Shown here piece after piece: positions 36,564 to 44,689 of a stretch of 64,000 nt of DNA. The DNA is from an uncultured Flavobacteriaceae bacterium. GTDB lineage: Bacteria > Bacteroidota > Bacteroidia > Flavobacteriales > Flavobacteriaceae. The stretch lies in assembly GCA_905479095.1 (NCBI GenBank), contig CAJQLD010000028.1, positions 1 to 64,000 of the forward strand. The letters are read 5' to 3'. Under the pieces are notes generated by a model, which saw only the letters and a list, made by a program, of their open reading frames with translations, ran no database searches and was not told the DNA's origin. Each line of letters begins with the position of its first letter. Position 1 is the stretch's first letter. The position numbers and the translations under genes are program-made.

Positions 36564-36914
36564 ATGACGCATAAAGAAAAAATATTGAAATATCTTAATT
36601 ACAAAGGAATCAAACCTTCCGTTTTTTATAGGAATTGTAATTTTTCAAATGGATTTTTAGACTCCGGAAAGTCTTTAGGGTCAGATAAACTTAGCGTAAT
36701 ATTAGATAATTATCAAGACTTAAGTATCGATTGGTTACTGCGTGATGAAGGCGAAATGCTTTTATCGGACACCAGTAATGTAAATGAACCTAAATTAATT
36801 TATGGTAAAAGTGTCAAGGATTTGCTTTATGAGCAATTTGAAGAAAACAGAATATTAAAGCTTGAAAATAAATCGTTAAAGGAAACTGTGGAGAATTTAA
36901 AAAAAACGGAGTAA
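36564..36914 (+). CDS. XRE/CI-like repressor with coiled-coil tail
   Basis: A 116-aa protein. Residues ~1-70 look like the CI-type helix-turn-helix of Bacteroidota regulators: KILKYLNYKGIKPSVFYRN, then FLDSGKSLGSDKLSVIL, then LSIDWLLRDEGEML, the last being the usual end of this domain. A coiled coil (YEQFEENRILKLENKSLKE) probably dimerises it. There is no peptidase or ligand domain, so induction is not through RecA-type cleavage. It is divergent from the small DNA-binding gene. Confidence 0.75.
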   Translation: MTHKEKILKYLNYKGIKPSVFYRNCNFSNGFLDSGKSLGSDKLSVILDNYQDLSIDWLLRDEGEMLLSDTSNVNEPKLIYGKSVKDLLYEQFEENRILKLENKSLKETVENLKKTE

Positions 36915-36979
36915 CAAGTTCCTTTTTTTCAAACCCACTCGAATTGATAATTTTTCTTAAAAATATAAAACGAGTTAAC

Positions 36980-36987
36980 TATCTTTG
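36980..36987 (+). promoter_or_regulatory. galE promoter -7 box
   Basis: TATCTTTG matches TAnnTTTG and ends 15 bp before the ATG at 37003. It overlaps the TTG at 36985 that would start a longer frame, ruling that start out. Confidence 0.65.
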
Positions 36988-37002
36988 AGTTTTAATAAAT
37001 AT

Positions 37003-38034
37003 ATGAAAGATAAAGTTATTGTTACCGGCGGTTGTGGATATATTGGGTCCCATACAGTAATCACATTGATTCACCACAATTATGAAGTCGTGATCATTGA
37101 TGATTTTTCAAACTCAAGTCCTCAAATTTTAGATCGTATTGAGCGTATTTCAGGCGTAAGGCCCCATTTTGAACAGGTCGATTTGAAATCGTTTGAAGCG
37201 ACTCAAGCCGTTTTTAAGACCCATAAAGATGCCAAGGCCGTCATTCATTTTGCAGCTCATAAAGCGGTGGCAGAATCGATTCAAAATCCATTGATGTATT
37301 ATCAAAACAATCTTTTTTCATTATTAAATGTGTTGAAAGCCCAGCAGGAAAACAGCATCAATCATCTTATTTTTTCCTCCTCAGCAACCGTCTACGGAAA
37401 TCCTTCCAAAATGCCAATTACAGAAGATGCGCCTACGCAGCGGTCCTCTTCGCCTTATGGAAATACCAAAAAAATTGCGGAAGAAATTTTAGAAGATTTT
37501 ACAAATTCTCAATCTGAAATATCCGTCATTTCATTGCGTTATTTCAATCCAATTGGTGCGCATGCGTCCGGACAAATAGGGGAGTTTCCGAGTGGAATCC
37601 CTAATAATTTAATGCCTTACATCACACAAACCGCAGCGGGCATTAGAGAAAAATTGATGGTCTTTGGAAACGATTACCCAACCAAAGATGGAACGCCCAT
37701 TAGAGACTACATTCATGTAGTAGATTTGGCCGAAGCGCACTTGAAAGCACTTGAACGACTGTTAGATACAAGCACCACATCCCCATTAGAAATTTTTAAT
37801 GTAGGTACTGGAAATGGTTTTTCGGTATTAGAAATGATTAAAGCTTTTGAAGCGGTAAGCGGAAGCCCATTAAATTACGAAATCACAGATCGAAGACCTG
37901 GCGATGTTCCAGAAATGTTTGCCTCTACAACTTTGGCCAAAAATGTTTTAAAATGGGAAGCAAGCCGTAATTTAAAAGACATGATTCAATCGTCCTGGAC
38001 CTGGGAACAAAATCTAAGAAGCGAGCTCAAATAA
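37003..38034 (+). CDS. galE: UDP-glucose 4-epimerase
   Basis: Interconverts UDP-glucose and UDP-galactose for surface polysaccharide synthesis. The 343 aa start with the NAD loop TGGCGYIGSHT. The catalytic Ser-Tyr-Lys set is in FSSSATVYG and SPYGNTKKIAE (YxxxK). The C-terminal RPGDVPEMFAS is typical. Start is ATG 37003 rather than the TTG at 36985, because the -7 box ends at 36987. It marks the return to core genome and converges on the cco locus. Confidence 0.95.
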   Translation: MKDKVIVTGGCGYIGSHTVITLIHHNYEVVIIDDFSNSSPQILDRIERISGVRPHFEQVDLKSFEATQAVFKTHKDAKAVIHFAAHKAVAESIQNPLMYYQNNLFSLLNVLKAQQENSINHLIFSSSATVYGNPSKMPITEDAPTQRSSSPYGNTKKIAEEILEDFTNSQSEISVISLRYFNPIGAHASGQIGEFPSGIPNNLMPYITQTAAGIREKLMVFGNDYPTKDGTPIRDYIHVVDLAEAHLKALERLLDTSTTSPLEIFNVGTGNGFSVLEMIKAFEAVSGSPLNYEITDRRPGDVPEMFASTTLAKNVLKWEASRNLKDMIQSSWTWEQNLRSELK

Positions 38035-38063
38035 ATAGTTTAAGTATATTATTTTATTAGGGA

Positions 38064-38771
38064 TCAATGACAGTTATATCTTGATTCAATTTGTGGTTCA
38101 GAAACCATTTCGGAAGGGGAGATGTATTTAATGCCAAGTCCCATCCCGCGTAGGATGAATAATAATCCGATAACGACCACAAACATTGGGATTGCCCTCA
38201 CGATGTTTTGCTTCGCTTTTCCTTTTAAAAAATTTCCAAGATAGATGGCAACAGTCATCAGTGGGATAGTGCCCAATCCAAAAAGAGCGAGGTACAATGC
38301 GCCATAACTAGCGCCTCCGCCAGCCATCGCTCCAAAAATTGCCATATAGACCAATCCGCAGGGCAATAAGCCATTTAAGAAACCTAAGGTAAAAAAGCGG
38401 CTTGAATTCTTTTTTTTCAGATGGACACCCATGGCATTTTTTACTTTTGATACCATTGTATAGATTGGTCTTGAAAAATGATAACGATTTAATATTTTGG
38501 AAGGGAGGAGCGTCACCAGAATCATACCCACCCCAATTAAAATGGATAAGTGTTGCTGTGCGCCAAATAAATTCAGGCTTTTTCCAACAAGCCCAAACAC
38601 AAAACCCAAAAGGCCGTAAGTGAATAATCGACCGGCATGATAGCTTATCAATTGTAAGATTCGTTTGCTACGGTTTTTTCGATTCAGGGGTAACAAAAAG
38701 GCAATAGGGCCACACATGCCAATGCAATGAAAACTCCCTAATAAACCGAGTACGAGCGCAGACCACAGCAT
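38064..38771 (-). CDS. SafE/TauE-like membrane protein of the cco locus
   Basis: A 235-aa polytopic membrane protein of the sulfite exporter TauE/SafE, UreH-like type. The first helix carries HCIGMCGP, with Cys and Met placed as in metal-linked members. About six helices follow. Its position at the end of the cbb3 oxidase operon, overlapping ccoH by one base, suggests a part in copper supply or oxidase assembly rather than sulfite export. That role is inferred from context. Confidence 0.8.
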   Translation of the reverse strand: MLWSALVLGLLGSFHCIGMCGPIAFLLPLNRKNRSKRILQLISYHAGRLFTYGLLGFVFGLVGKSLNLFGAQQHLSILIGVGMILVTLLPSKILNRYHFSRPIYTMVSKVKNAMGVHLKKKNSSRFFTLGFLNGLLPCGLVYMAIFGAMAGGGASYGALYLALFGLGTIPLMTVAIYLGNFLKGKAKQNIVRAIPMFVVVIGLLFILRGMGLGIKYISPSEMVSEPQIESRYNCH

Positions 38772-39226
38772 TAATACACGATTTTTTGTTTATACAAATA
38801 GGATTTTCCTTCATAGGTCCATTGAATGGTGATGTTCCAACGCCCCCCCACAAACCTTTTATGTGGAATGTGCATTTTAGTATCAACGAAAGCTAAAGGG
38901 ATTTCAAAATCCAACTGTTGATTAGAAGGTCTGTAAAAAGCGATTATTCCTTTGGTTTTTGTGGGTTCAAATTCTTTTGGAAATGTAATTTGCCAGCCGT
39001 TAAATACTTTTTTACTGTCTATTTTTTCCACAAGATTTTGCGAATTGGTCTCTGCATCTATTTCGTTTTGATACATCATTTCTTTGGCGTAATAATCATC
39101 TGTTACTAGGTCATGACTGTAGTTTTTGTTCGTACTCATTGTAATAACAAAATAGAGAATAAAACTTATAAAACTTAGTATTGCTAGTATGATCCCTGTT
39201 CCCCAATTCCATTTTATCGTTTTCAT
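38771..39226 (-). CDS. ccoH: cbb3 oxidase assembly protein CcoH (FixH family)
   Basis: A 151-aa protein with one N-terminal helix (about 8-30, ILAILSFISFILYFVI) and a periplasmic immunoglobulin-like domain. The DLVTDDYYAKEMMYQNEID block is the FixH hallmark. FixH/CcoH is needed for stable cbb3 assembly. The frame is open to 39253, but MKTIKWNWGTG at 39226 matches family starts; the ATG at 39232 is also possible. It lies between ccoG and the SafE-like gene. Confidence 0.88.
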   Translation of the reverse strand: MKTIKWNWGTGIILAILSFISFILYFVITMSTNKNYSHDLVTDDYYAKEMMYQNEIDAETNSQNLVEKIDSKKVFNGWQITFPKEFEPTKTKGIIAFYRPSNQQLDFEIPLAFVDTKMHIPHKRFVGGRWNITIQWTYEGKSYLYKQKIVY

Positions 39227-39258
39227 AATCATTTTTTTATGTATTAAAATCAACCAAA

Positions 39259-40680
39259 TTATTTATAACTTCTTGGCCCTAAAAATGAGGTTGTGATGGT
39301 TTCAATAAGGCGATCATCACTATAGATACCTATTTCTAATCGGTCTTTATCCCCCGTCAAAGCACTGGCATCGATTTCTATGAATAAGGTGCCTTCGACT
39401 AAGCTTTCTTTCTCCAGTTTAAAATCTTCATGAGACACCAATTTGATGGTTCCCTTATGAGACAAAAGTTCAAATCGAATGCCATCAATAGCATCAATAG
39501 TTTTATTGAAAATTTTATAGGTGTACACATTGCTAATGATGTTATTTTCTTTGTGTTCATACAATTGACCAGGTAATCTTAGAAAGCGAGCATCGATATC
39601 ATTTCGTAAAAACAGAATGCCAATTAACAAAGCAGTTACAATGCCCAATAGGATCGAATACCCTTTGAGACGTGGGGTGTAACTGAACTTTTTCTTCTTT
39701 TCAATGGCGTCTTCACTTGCATACCGAATGAGTCCTTTTGGTAAATCAACCGCTTCCATCATGTGGTCGCACGCATCAATACAAGCCGTACAATTGATGC
39801 ATTCTAACTGCGTCCCATTTCGAATGTCAATTCCGGTCGGGCAGACATGGACACAAGCAAAACAATCGATACAATCGCCTTTTCCAGTTGTTGGTCGTTC
39901 CTCGTTTTTTTTAAATTTAGCACGACCTGCCTCTTTCTCGCCACGTTTATGATCATAAGCAACGACAATCGATTTGTTGTCTAATAAAACTCCTTGCAAA
40001 CGTCCATAAGGGCACACAATGATGCATACTTGCTCTCTAAACCAAGCAAAAATAAAGTAAAATACGCCTGTAAAAATAAGTAAGGATATCAGAGTGCTTT
40101 TGTGTTTTTGAGGGCCATCAGAAATGTAGCCCAATAGTTGGTCACTTCCAATGAGGTAAGCCAGGAATATATTTGCAATTAGGAATGAAATGATAAAGAA
40201 AACGATCCATTTTAAAACTCTTTTCTTTATTTTCTCAGCATTCCATGGCATTTTGGATAGGCGAATTTGTTTTCCTCTATCCCCATCAATCCAATATTCA
40301 ATCCTTCTAAAAACCATCTCCATAAATATGGTCTGTGGACAAATCCAGCCACAAAATAAGCGTCCAAATGCCACTGTAAAGACAATGACAAATACCACTC
40401 CGACAATCATCATTATGACAAATAAATGAAAGTCTTGAGGCCAAAATGGGATCCCGAAAATGTTAAAACGTCGCTCGAGCACATTAAACATTAAAAACTG
40501 ATTACCACCAATTTTTATAAAAGGAGCTGTAAATAAAAAGATAAGTAAAATATAACTTACATATTTGCGGTATTCATACCATTTTCCATCTGGTTTTTTT
40601 GGAAACACCCATGCTCGATCTCCTTCGTTGTTAAGGGTTCCTATGGTATCTCTAAAATTTTCTTGCCCCTGTTCGGCCAT
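39259..40680 (-). CDS. ccoG: cbb3 oxidase accessory iron-sulfur protein CcoG
   Basis: A 473-aa membrane protein of the RdxA/CcoG family, a copper reductase in cbb3 assembly in the studied case. It has membrane helices with GRLFCGWICPQT and REQVCIIVCPYGRLQ. Two 4Fe-4S clusters bind in CIDCFACVHVCPTGI and CINCTACIDACD. A C-terminal Ig-like domain ends the chain. Its ATG overlaps the stop of the preceding cupin gene by one base. Confidence 0.95.
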   Translation of the reverse strand: MAEQGQENFRDTIGTLNNEGDRAWVFPKKPDGKWYEYRKYVSYILLIFLFTAPFIKIGGNQFLMFNVLERRFNIFGIPFWPQDFHLFVIMMIVGVVFVIVFTVAFGRLFCGWICPQTIFMEMVFRRIEYWIDGDRGKQIRLSKMPWNAEKIKKRVLKWIVFFIISFLIANIFLAYLIGSDQLLGYISDGPQKHKSTLISLLIFTGVFYFIFAWFREQVCIIVCPYGRLQGVLLDNKSIVVAYDHKRGEKEAGRAKFKKNEERPTTGKGDCIDCFACVHVCPTGIDIRNGTQLECINCTACIDACDHMMEAVDLPKGLIRYASEDAIEKKKKFSYTPRLKGYSILLGIVTALLIGILFLRNDIDARFLRLPGQLYEHKENNIISNVYTYKIFNKTIDAIDGIRFELLSHKGTIKLVSHEDFKLEKESLVEGTLFIEIDASALTGDKDRLEIGIYSDDRLIETITTSFLGPRSYK

Positions 40681-40997
40681 TAAGAATTTTCTTTAGGTTT
40701 TTTTAAAAGTAAGAGAAAGATGGCATCAAAAACACCAACTACCGAATGTTGTACGCCTTGTGGGATGTCAAAGGAATCAAATCGTTCGAGGCGGTAGCTA
40801 GAAGTCGCTGTATTAAAATCGATCTCTCCTTGAATCACCATTATTTTTCCTTTTGAAGTTGTCAGGTTTTCGGGTAGTTCAACACCACTCCGCAACCCGA
40901 TCACAAGTAATTTTTTATCCGCTTTATCATAGAATTTCTTGATCAATGGTTTTTTGCTTTTTGAGAGCGATTCGGATATTTCGTTTAAAACTAGCAT
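40680..40997 (-). CDS. small cupin-like protein in the cco operon
   Basis: A 105-aa protein with beta-rich cupin features: an ENLTTSKGKIMVIQGEIDF turn and YRLERFDSFDIPQGVQHSVVG, the latter with a PxGxxH metal-type pattern. The frame includes a TTG at 41000, but the ATG at 40997 is the likely start. It sits between ccoP and ccoG in the oxidase operon. Other Bacteroidota annotate similar proteins as hypothetical. Its job is unknown; a metal- or heme-related sensing role is a guess. Confidence 0.6.
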   Translation of the reverse strand: MLVLNEISESLSKSKKPLIKKFYDKADKKLLVIGLRSGVELPENLTTSKGKIMVIQGEIDFNTATSSYRLERFDSFDIPQGVQHSVVGVFDAIFLLLLKKPKENS

Positions 40998-41074
40998 CAA
41001 TTTTTTTTATTGGTTCATCACTATTTTTAGGTTAGAAAAGAATCCTTCACAGTCTCTTTAATTTTTGAGGATGA

Positions 41075-41965
41075 TTATTCTTGTATTTCTGGATCCACCC
41101 ACAAATCTCCTTCAGCGTCTTTTGGCTCCGCTGGCGTTGTTCCTTGAAAACTCAGTACATAGCTTGAAACTTGTGCCATTTCTAAAGGTTTCAATTCACT
41201 TTTCCAAGAAATCATTCCTTTTCCACTTCGCCCGCCTTCTGAAATGGTGTTAAATACATTTTTGATCCCACCTCCTAAGATCCAGTGCGAATCGGTTAGA
41301 TTGGGGCCAATTCCACCACCACCATCTGCTTTGTGGCAGGCGACACATTTTGATGTAAAAATTTTTTGACCTGCTTTTAAATCACTTGCTTCAGTCAGCA
41401 TCGAAACGGTTGTAGCGTCTACTAAATTCTTGGCGGTTTTTTTCCATTTTTCAATTTCGATATTGGCTTCTGCAACAGCGATTTCGTATTCTTCAATTTG
41501 ACTGTAATCATTGAGAACTTCAAAACGGACTAGATACACAACCGCAAATAAAATAGTGCCATAAAAACCATACACCCACCAAGGTGGCAGTTTGTTGTCT
41601 AATTCTCGGATGCCGTCATAGTCATGATCCAAAATAATCTCAAGTTCTTCTTCAATGGCTTTACTTCCTAGAGCGGCAGTGTACGTTTCCTTAAACCATT
41701 TGAATCGGTTTACTTTCTTTAAAGCGGCTTTTTCATCATATCTCTTTTTTGCTTCCGGCAATAAAGTTTGATAAAGAATCCGTTGTAAGGCTGCGATACA
41801 GACCTCTCCAGCAATGTGGAAAAATACGGTGAATACATATATAGCCCATACCCATGGTTGCTCGATAAAGGCCGAGTTTTCACCTGTTGTCCCTACCCAA
41901 TTCAAAAATAGATATCCTAAAAGGGCAACAACGATCACTCTTAAAAAAGATGCAGTAGTTCTCAT
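41075..41965 (-). CDS. ccoP: cbb3 oxidase subunit III, mono-heme CcoP
   Basis: A 296-aa electron-entry subunit. Two N-terminal membrane helices (about 8-28 and 38-60), a cytoplasmic linker, a third helix (VYGFYGTILFAVVYLV) and one cytochrome c domain with CVACH near 207. Proteobacterial CcoP has two hemes; this has one, as is usual in Bacteroidota. It overlaps ccoQ by 4 bp. Downstream in the operon come the cupin and ccoG. Confidence 0.95.
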   Translation of the reverse strand: MRTTASFLRVIVVALLGYLFLNWVGTTGENSAFIEQPWVWAIYVFTVFFHIAGEVCIAALQRILYQTLLPEAKKRYDEKAALKKVNRFKWFKETYTAALGSKAIEEELEIILDHDYDGIRELDNKLPPWWVYGFYGTILFAVVYLVRFEVLNDYSQIEEYEIAVAEANIEIEKWKKTAKNLVDATTVSMLTEASDLKAGQKIFTSKCVACHKADGGGGIGPNLTDSHWILGGGIKNVFNTISEGGRSGKGMISWKSELKPLEMAQVSSYVLSFQGTTPAEPKDAEGDLWVDPEIQE

Positions 41966-42159
41966 AATGTAGTTTGATTTGGGGTTATCGTATCGTCATT
42001 TAAAGGGATGTTACTGACTTCTTCAATGTGAGTAGTTTTTGCAGTATATACCCACCAGAATAGTACTACAAAAAAGATAAAGAATATAAGTAATGAGATT
42101 AGAGGGTAGATTTCTACACCTTCAATGTTTTCTAGGTTTCCTTTTACAAATTTTAACAT
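41962..42159 (-). CDS. ccoQ: cbb3 oxidase subunit CcoQ
   Basis: A 65-aa protein with a single helix (LISLLIFFIFFVVLFWWVY, about 20-40) and a polar C-terminal tail, as in CcoQ/FixQ. It lies 3 bp after ccoNO and overlaps ccoP by 4 bp. Size, position and topology make the call; sequence motifs are few. Confidence 0.85.
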   Translation of the reverse strand: MLKFVKGNLENIEGVEIYPLISLLIFFIFFVVLFWWVYTAKTTHIEEVSNIPLNDDTITPNQTTL

Positions 42160-42162
42160 GCC

Positions 42163-44367
42163 TTATTTATTTAGTTCGATTTTGGATGTGGTTTCTGTTT
42201 TTACATTTATATCTGTTCCAAGACGTTGCAAATAGGCTATAAGTGCCACGACTTCTCGGTTCCGCATTTCAATGAACTCTTCATCATTTTGTAGCGCATA
42301 TTTTTTGTCAGCTTCGTAGGTTTTTGCAAAATCAGGATCGTTGTATAAGTTTTTCTCTATTTCGGTACCTTGTTCGAGCATCCATTGTTGGGCGGATTCT
42401 ATTTCTTCCTCTGTATATGGAACCCCTAGTGAGCGCATTGCTTCCATTTTAGCTTTCGTATAACTTTTATCCAACTCATTCTTAATAAGCCATTTATAGG
42501 AGGGCATTATGGAGCCAGATGAAGTTGTCTGCGGATCGTAAAAATGATTTAAATGCCAGTTGTCACTATATTTCCCACCGATACGTAAAAGATCAGGGCC
42601 TGTGCGTTTGCTTCCCCAAAGAAAGGGGTGATCATAGACAAATTCGCCAGCTTTGGCATATTCGCCATAACGCTCCACTTCACTTCTAAACGGACGCACC
42701 ATTTGTGAATGACAGCCAACACAACCCTCTCTAATGTAAAGGTCTCTCCCTTCTAATTCTAAGGGTGAATATGGTTTGACACTTGAAATAACTGGAATAT
42801 AATCATCAACAATTAATGAAGGAATAATTTGAACAATGCCCCCAATTAAAATTGCAATGGTTGCAAAAATAGTTAGCTTAATAGGGCGTCTTTCTAGCCA
42901 AGTATGGTAAGCTTCTTTTGAGGTTCGTTTTTTAGTCACTTTTTGAAGCGGTGCTGCTTCCGCAAGTTCATCGGTTACTTTAGAGCCTGCTCGAGCAGTC
43001 ATTATAATATTGTAAACCCCTATCAACGCACCAACAATAAACATAGATCCGCCAATAGCGCGCATCCAGTACATCGGAATAATTTCATTGACTGTTTCTA
43101 AAAAATTACCATAGGTAAGAGTGCCATCTGGATTGAATTGTTTCCACATGGATGCTTGAACAAATCCAGCGACATACATTGGTAACGCGTACATGATAAT
43201 TCCTAAAGTGCCTATCCAGAAATGTGCGTTTGCAAGTCGAGTGGACCACAGTGATGTTTTGAATAATTTTGGAACCATCCAATACACCATTCCAAAGGTT
43301 AAGAAACCATTCCAAGCCAAAGCACCGACATGAACATGCGCAATCACCCAATCGCTAAAATGCGCAATTGCATTGACGTTTTTAAGCGCTAGCATTGGAC
43401 CTTCAAAGGTGGCCATTCCGTAACCTGTGATGGCAACAACCATAAATTTCAACACAGGGTCGGTACGGACTTTATCCCAAACACCTCGCAAGGTTAGGAG
43501 TCCATTAATCATACCACCCCAAGAGGGAGCGATCAGCATGATAGAAAATGCAACGCCAAGATTTTGAGCCCAATCAGGCAAAGATGAATAGAGGAGGTGG
43601 TGAGGTCCTGCCCATATATATATGAATATTAAGGACCAGAAGTGAACAATTGATAGCTTATAAGAATATACCGGCCTATTTGCAGCTTTAGGGACAAAGT
43701 AATACATCAACCCTAAAAATGGTGTGGTTAAAAAGAAGGCGACTGCATTATGTCCGTACCACCATTGTACTAAAGCATCTTGAACGCCGGCATACATCGA
43801 ATAACTTTTCAAAGCACTGACTGGTACCTCCATGCTGTTGACGATGTGTAATACGGCGACCGTCACAAACGTTCCTAAGTAAAACCAGATGGCAACATAT
43901 AAATGACGTTGTCGTCTTTTTAAAATCGTCCCAATTAAATTGGCTCCAAAAGCGACCCAAATTAATGCAATTGCAATATCGAATGGCCATTCTAATTCGG
44001 CATATTCTTTTGAAGTTGTATAGCCCAACGGGAGTGTAATAGCGGCCCCCACAATAATGGCTTGCCATCCCCAGAAATTTAAATTGCTTAACCAATCTTT
44101 CCACATCCGCGCTTTTAGCAAACGTTGGGACGAATAATAGACCCCTGCAAAGATCGCATTTCCTATAAACGCAAAAATCACCGCATTGGTATGTAATGGG
44201 CGTAAACGCCCAAAACTTAACCAAGAAATTCCATCTGTAAGGTTGGGAAATAAAAACATAAAGGCTAATAAAAGCCCGATACTCATCCCGACAATGCCCC
44301 AAATCATTGTGGCGATGATAAATTTATTTACAATCTTGTTGTCGTAATAAAACTTTTGTAATTCCAT
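42163..44367 (-). CDS. ccoNO: fused cbb3 oxidase catalytic subunits CcoN-CcoO
   Basis: A 734-aa protein joining CcoN (heme-copper catalytic subunit, about 1-490) to CcoO (membrane-anchored cytochrome c, about 500-734). CcoN shows His-rich helices with RPLHTNAVIFAF, WWYGHNAVAFFLT, GPHHLLY and HVHVGALAWNG. CcoO shows an anchor helix, then REGCVGCHSQMVRPF with one CxxCH. This fusion is characteristic of Bacteroidota. It lies 2 bp from ccoS and 3 bp from ccoQ. The enzyme reduces oxygen at low concentrations. Confidence 0.96.
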   Translation of the reverse strand: MELQKFYYDNKIVNKFIIATMIWGIVGMSIGLLLAFMFLFPNLTDGISWLSFGRLRPLHTNAVIFAFIGNAIFAGVYYSSQRLLKARMWKDWLSNLNFWGWQAIIVGAAITLPLGYTTSKEYAELEWPFDIAIALIWVAFGANLIGTILKRRQRHLYVAIWFYLGTFVTVAVLHIVNSMEVPVSALKSYSMYAGVQDALVQWWYGHNAVAFFLTTPFLGLMYYFVPKAANRPVYSYKLSIVHFWSLIFIYIWAGPHHLLYSSLPDWAQNLGVAFSIMLIAPSWGGMINGLLTLRGVWDKVRTDPVLKFMVVAITGYGMATFEGPMLALKNVNAIAHFSDWVIAHVHVGALAWNGFLTFGMVYWMVPKLFKTSLWSTRLANAHFWIGTLGIIMYALPMYVAGFVQASMWKQFNPDGTLTYGNFLETVNEIIPMYWMRAIGGSMFIVGALIGVYNIIMTARAGSKVTDELAEAAPLQKVTKKRTSKEAYHTWLERRPIKLTIFATIAILIGGIVQIIPSLIVDDYIPVISSVKPYSPLELEGRDLYIREGCVGCHSQMVRPFRSEVERYGEYAKAGEFVYDHPFLWGSKRTGPDLLRIGGKYSDNWHLNHFYDPQTTSSGSIMPSYKWLIKNELDKSYTKAKMEAMRSLGVPYTEEEIESAQQWMLEQGTEIEKNLYNDPDFAKTYEADKKYALQNDEEFIEMRNREVVALIAYLQRLGTDINVKTETTSKIELNK

Positions 44368-44369
44368 AG

Positions 44370-44579
44370 TTAGGTTCGTTGATCTGTTAGTGGGGTTTGT
44401 TCTTTTTTTGGTGTGGTGATTTGAGTCTTTTCTTTGATGATTTCATCTTCAAAAAGCATTCGAACCGAAGGCGTATATGTATCGTCATACTGGCCACTTT
44501 TCACCGATATAATAAAGGCGATAAAAAAGAGGAGTGCAACCATTACGCTTATTGCAAGTAGCATATAAATAATACTCAT
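44370..44579 (-). CDS. ccoS: cbb3 oxidase maturation protein CcoS
   Basis: A 69-aa protein with an N-terminal helix (about 4-26) and the CcoS block SGQYDDTYTPSVRMLFED. It is needed for heme and copper insertion in CcoN in studied species. It is the first gene after the FNR-type box at 44630-44643 and directly precedes ccoNO. Confidence 0.92.
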   Translation of the reverse strand: MSIIYMLLAISVMVALLFFIAFIISVKSGQYDDTYTPSVRMLFEDEIIKEKTQITTPKKEQTPLTDQRT

Positions 44580-44599
44580 ACTTGTTTTAAATTATAATG

Positions 44600-44643
44600 T
44601 AAAATTACCGTTGTCAATTTTTTAAAAAGATGACTTTTGTCAA
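44600..44643 (-). promoter_or_regulatory. FNR-type site and -7-like box of the ccoSNOQP operon
   Basis: On the minus strand TTGAC-AAAA-GTCAT (44643-44630) is an FNR-type palindrome with perfect TGAC/GTCA arms. TAATTTTA (44607-44600) resembles the -7 box with one mismatch. If transcription starts near 44594, the palindrome centre is about 42 bp upstream, the class II activator position. There is no -33 TTG, fitting an activator-dependent promoter. Confidence 0.5.
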
Positions 44644-44689
44644 CTTTTAGATTTTTTGAAACTACTTTTATAAACGCATCTTTCATGTT

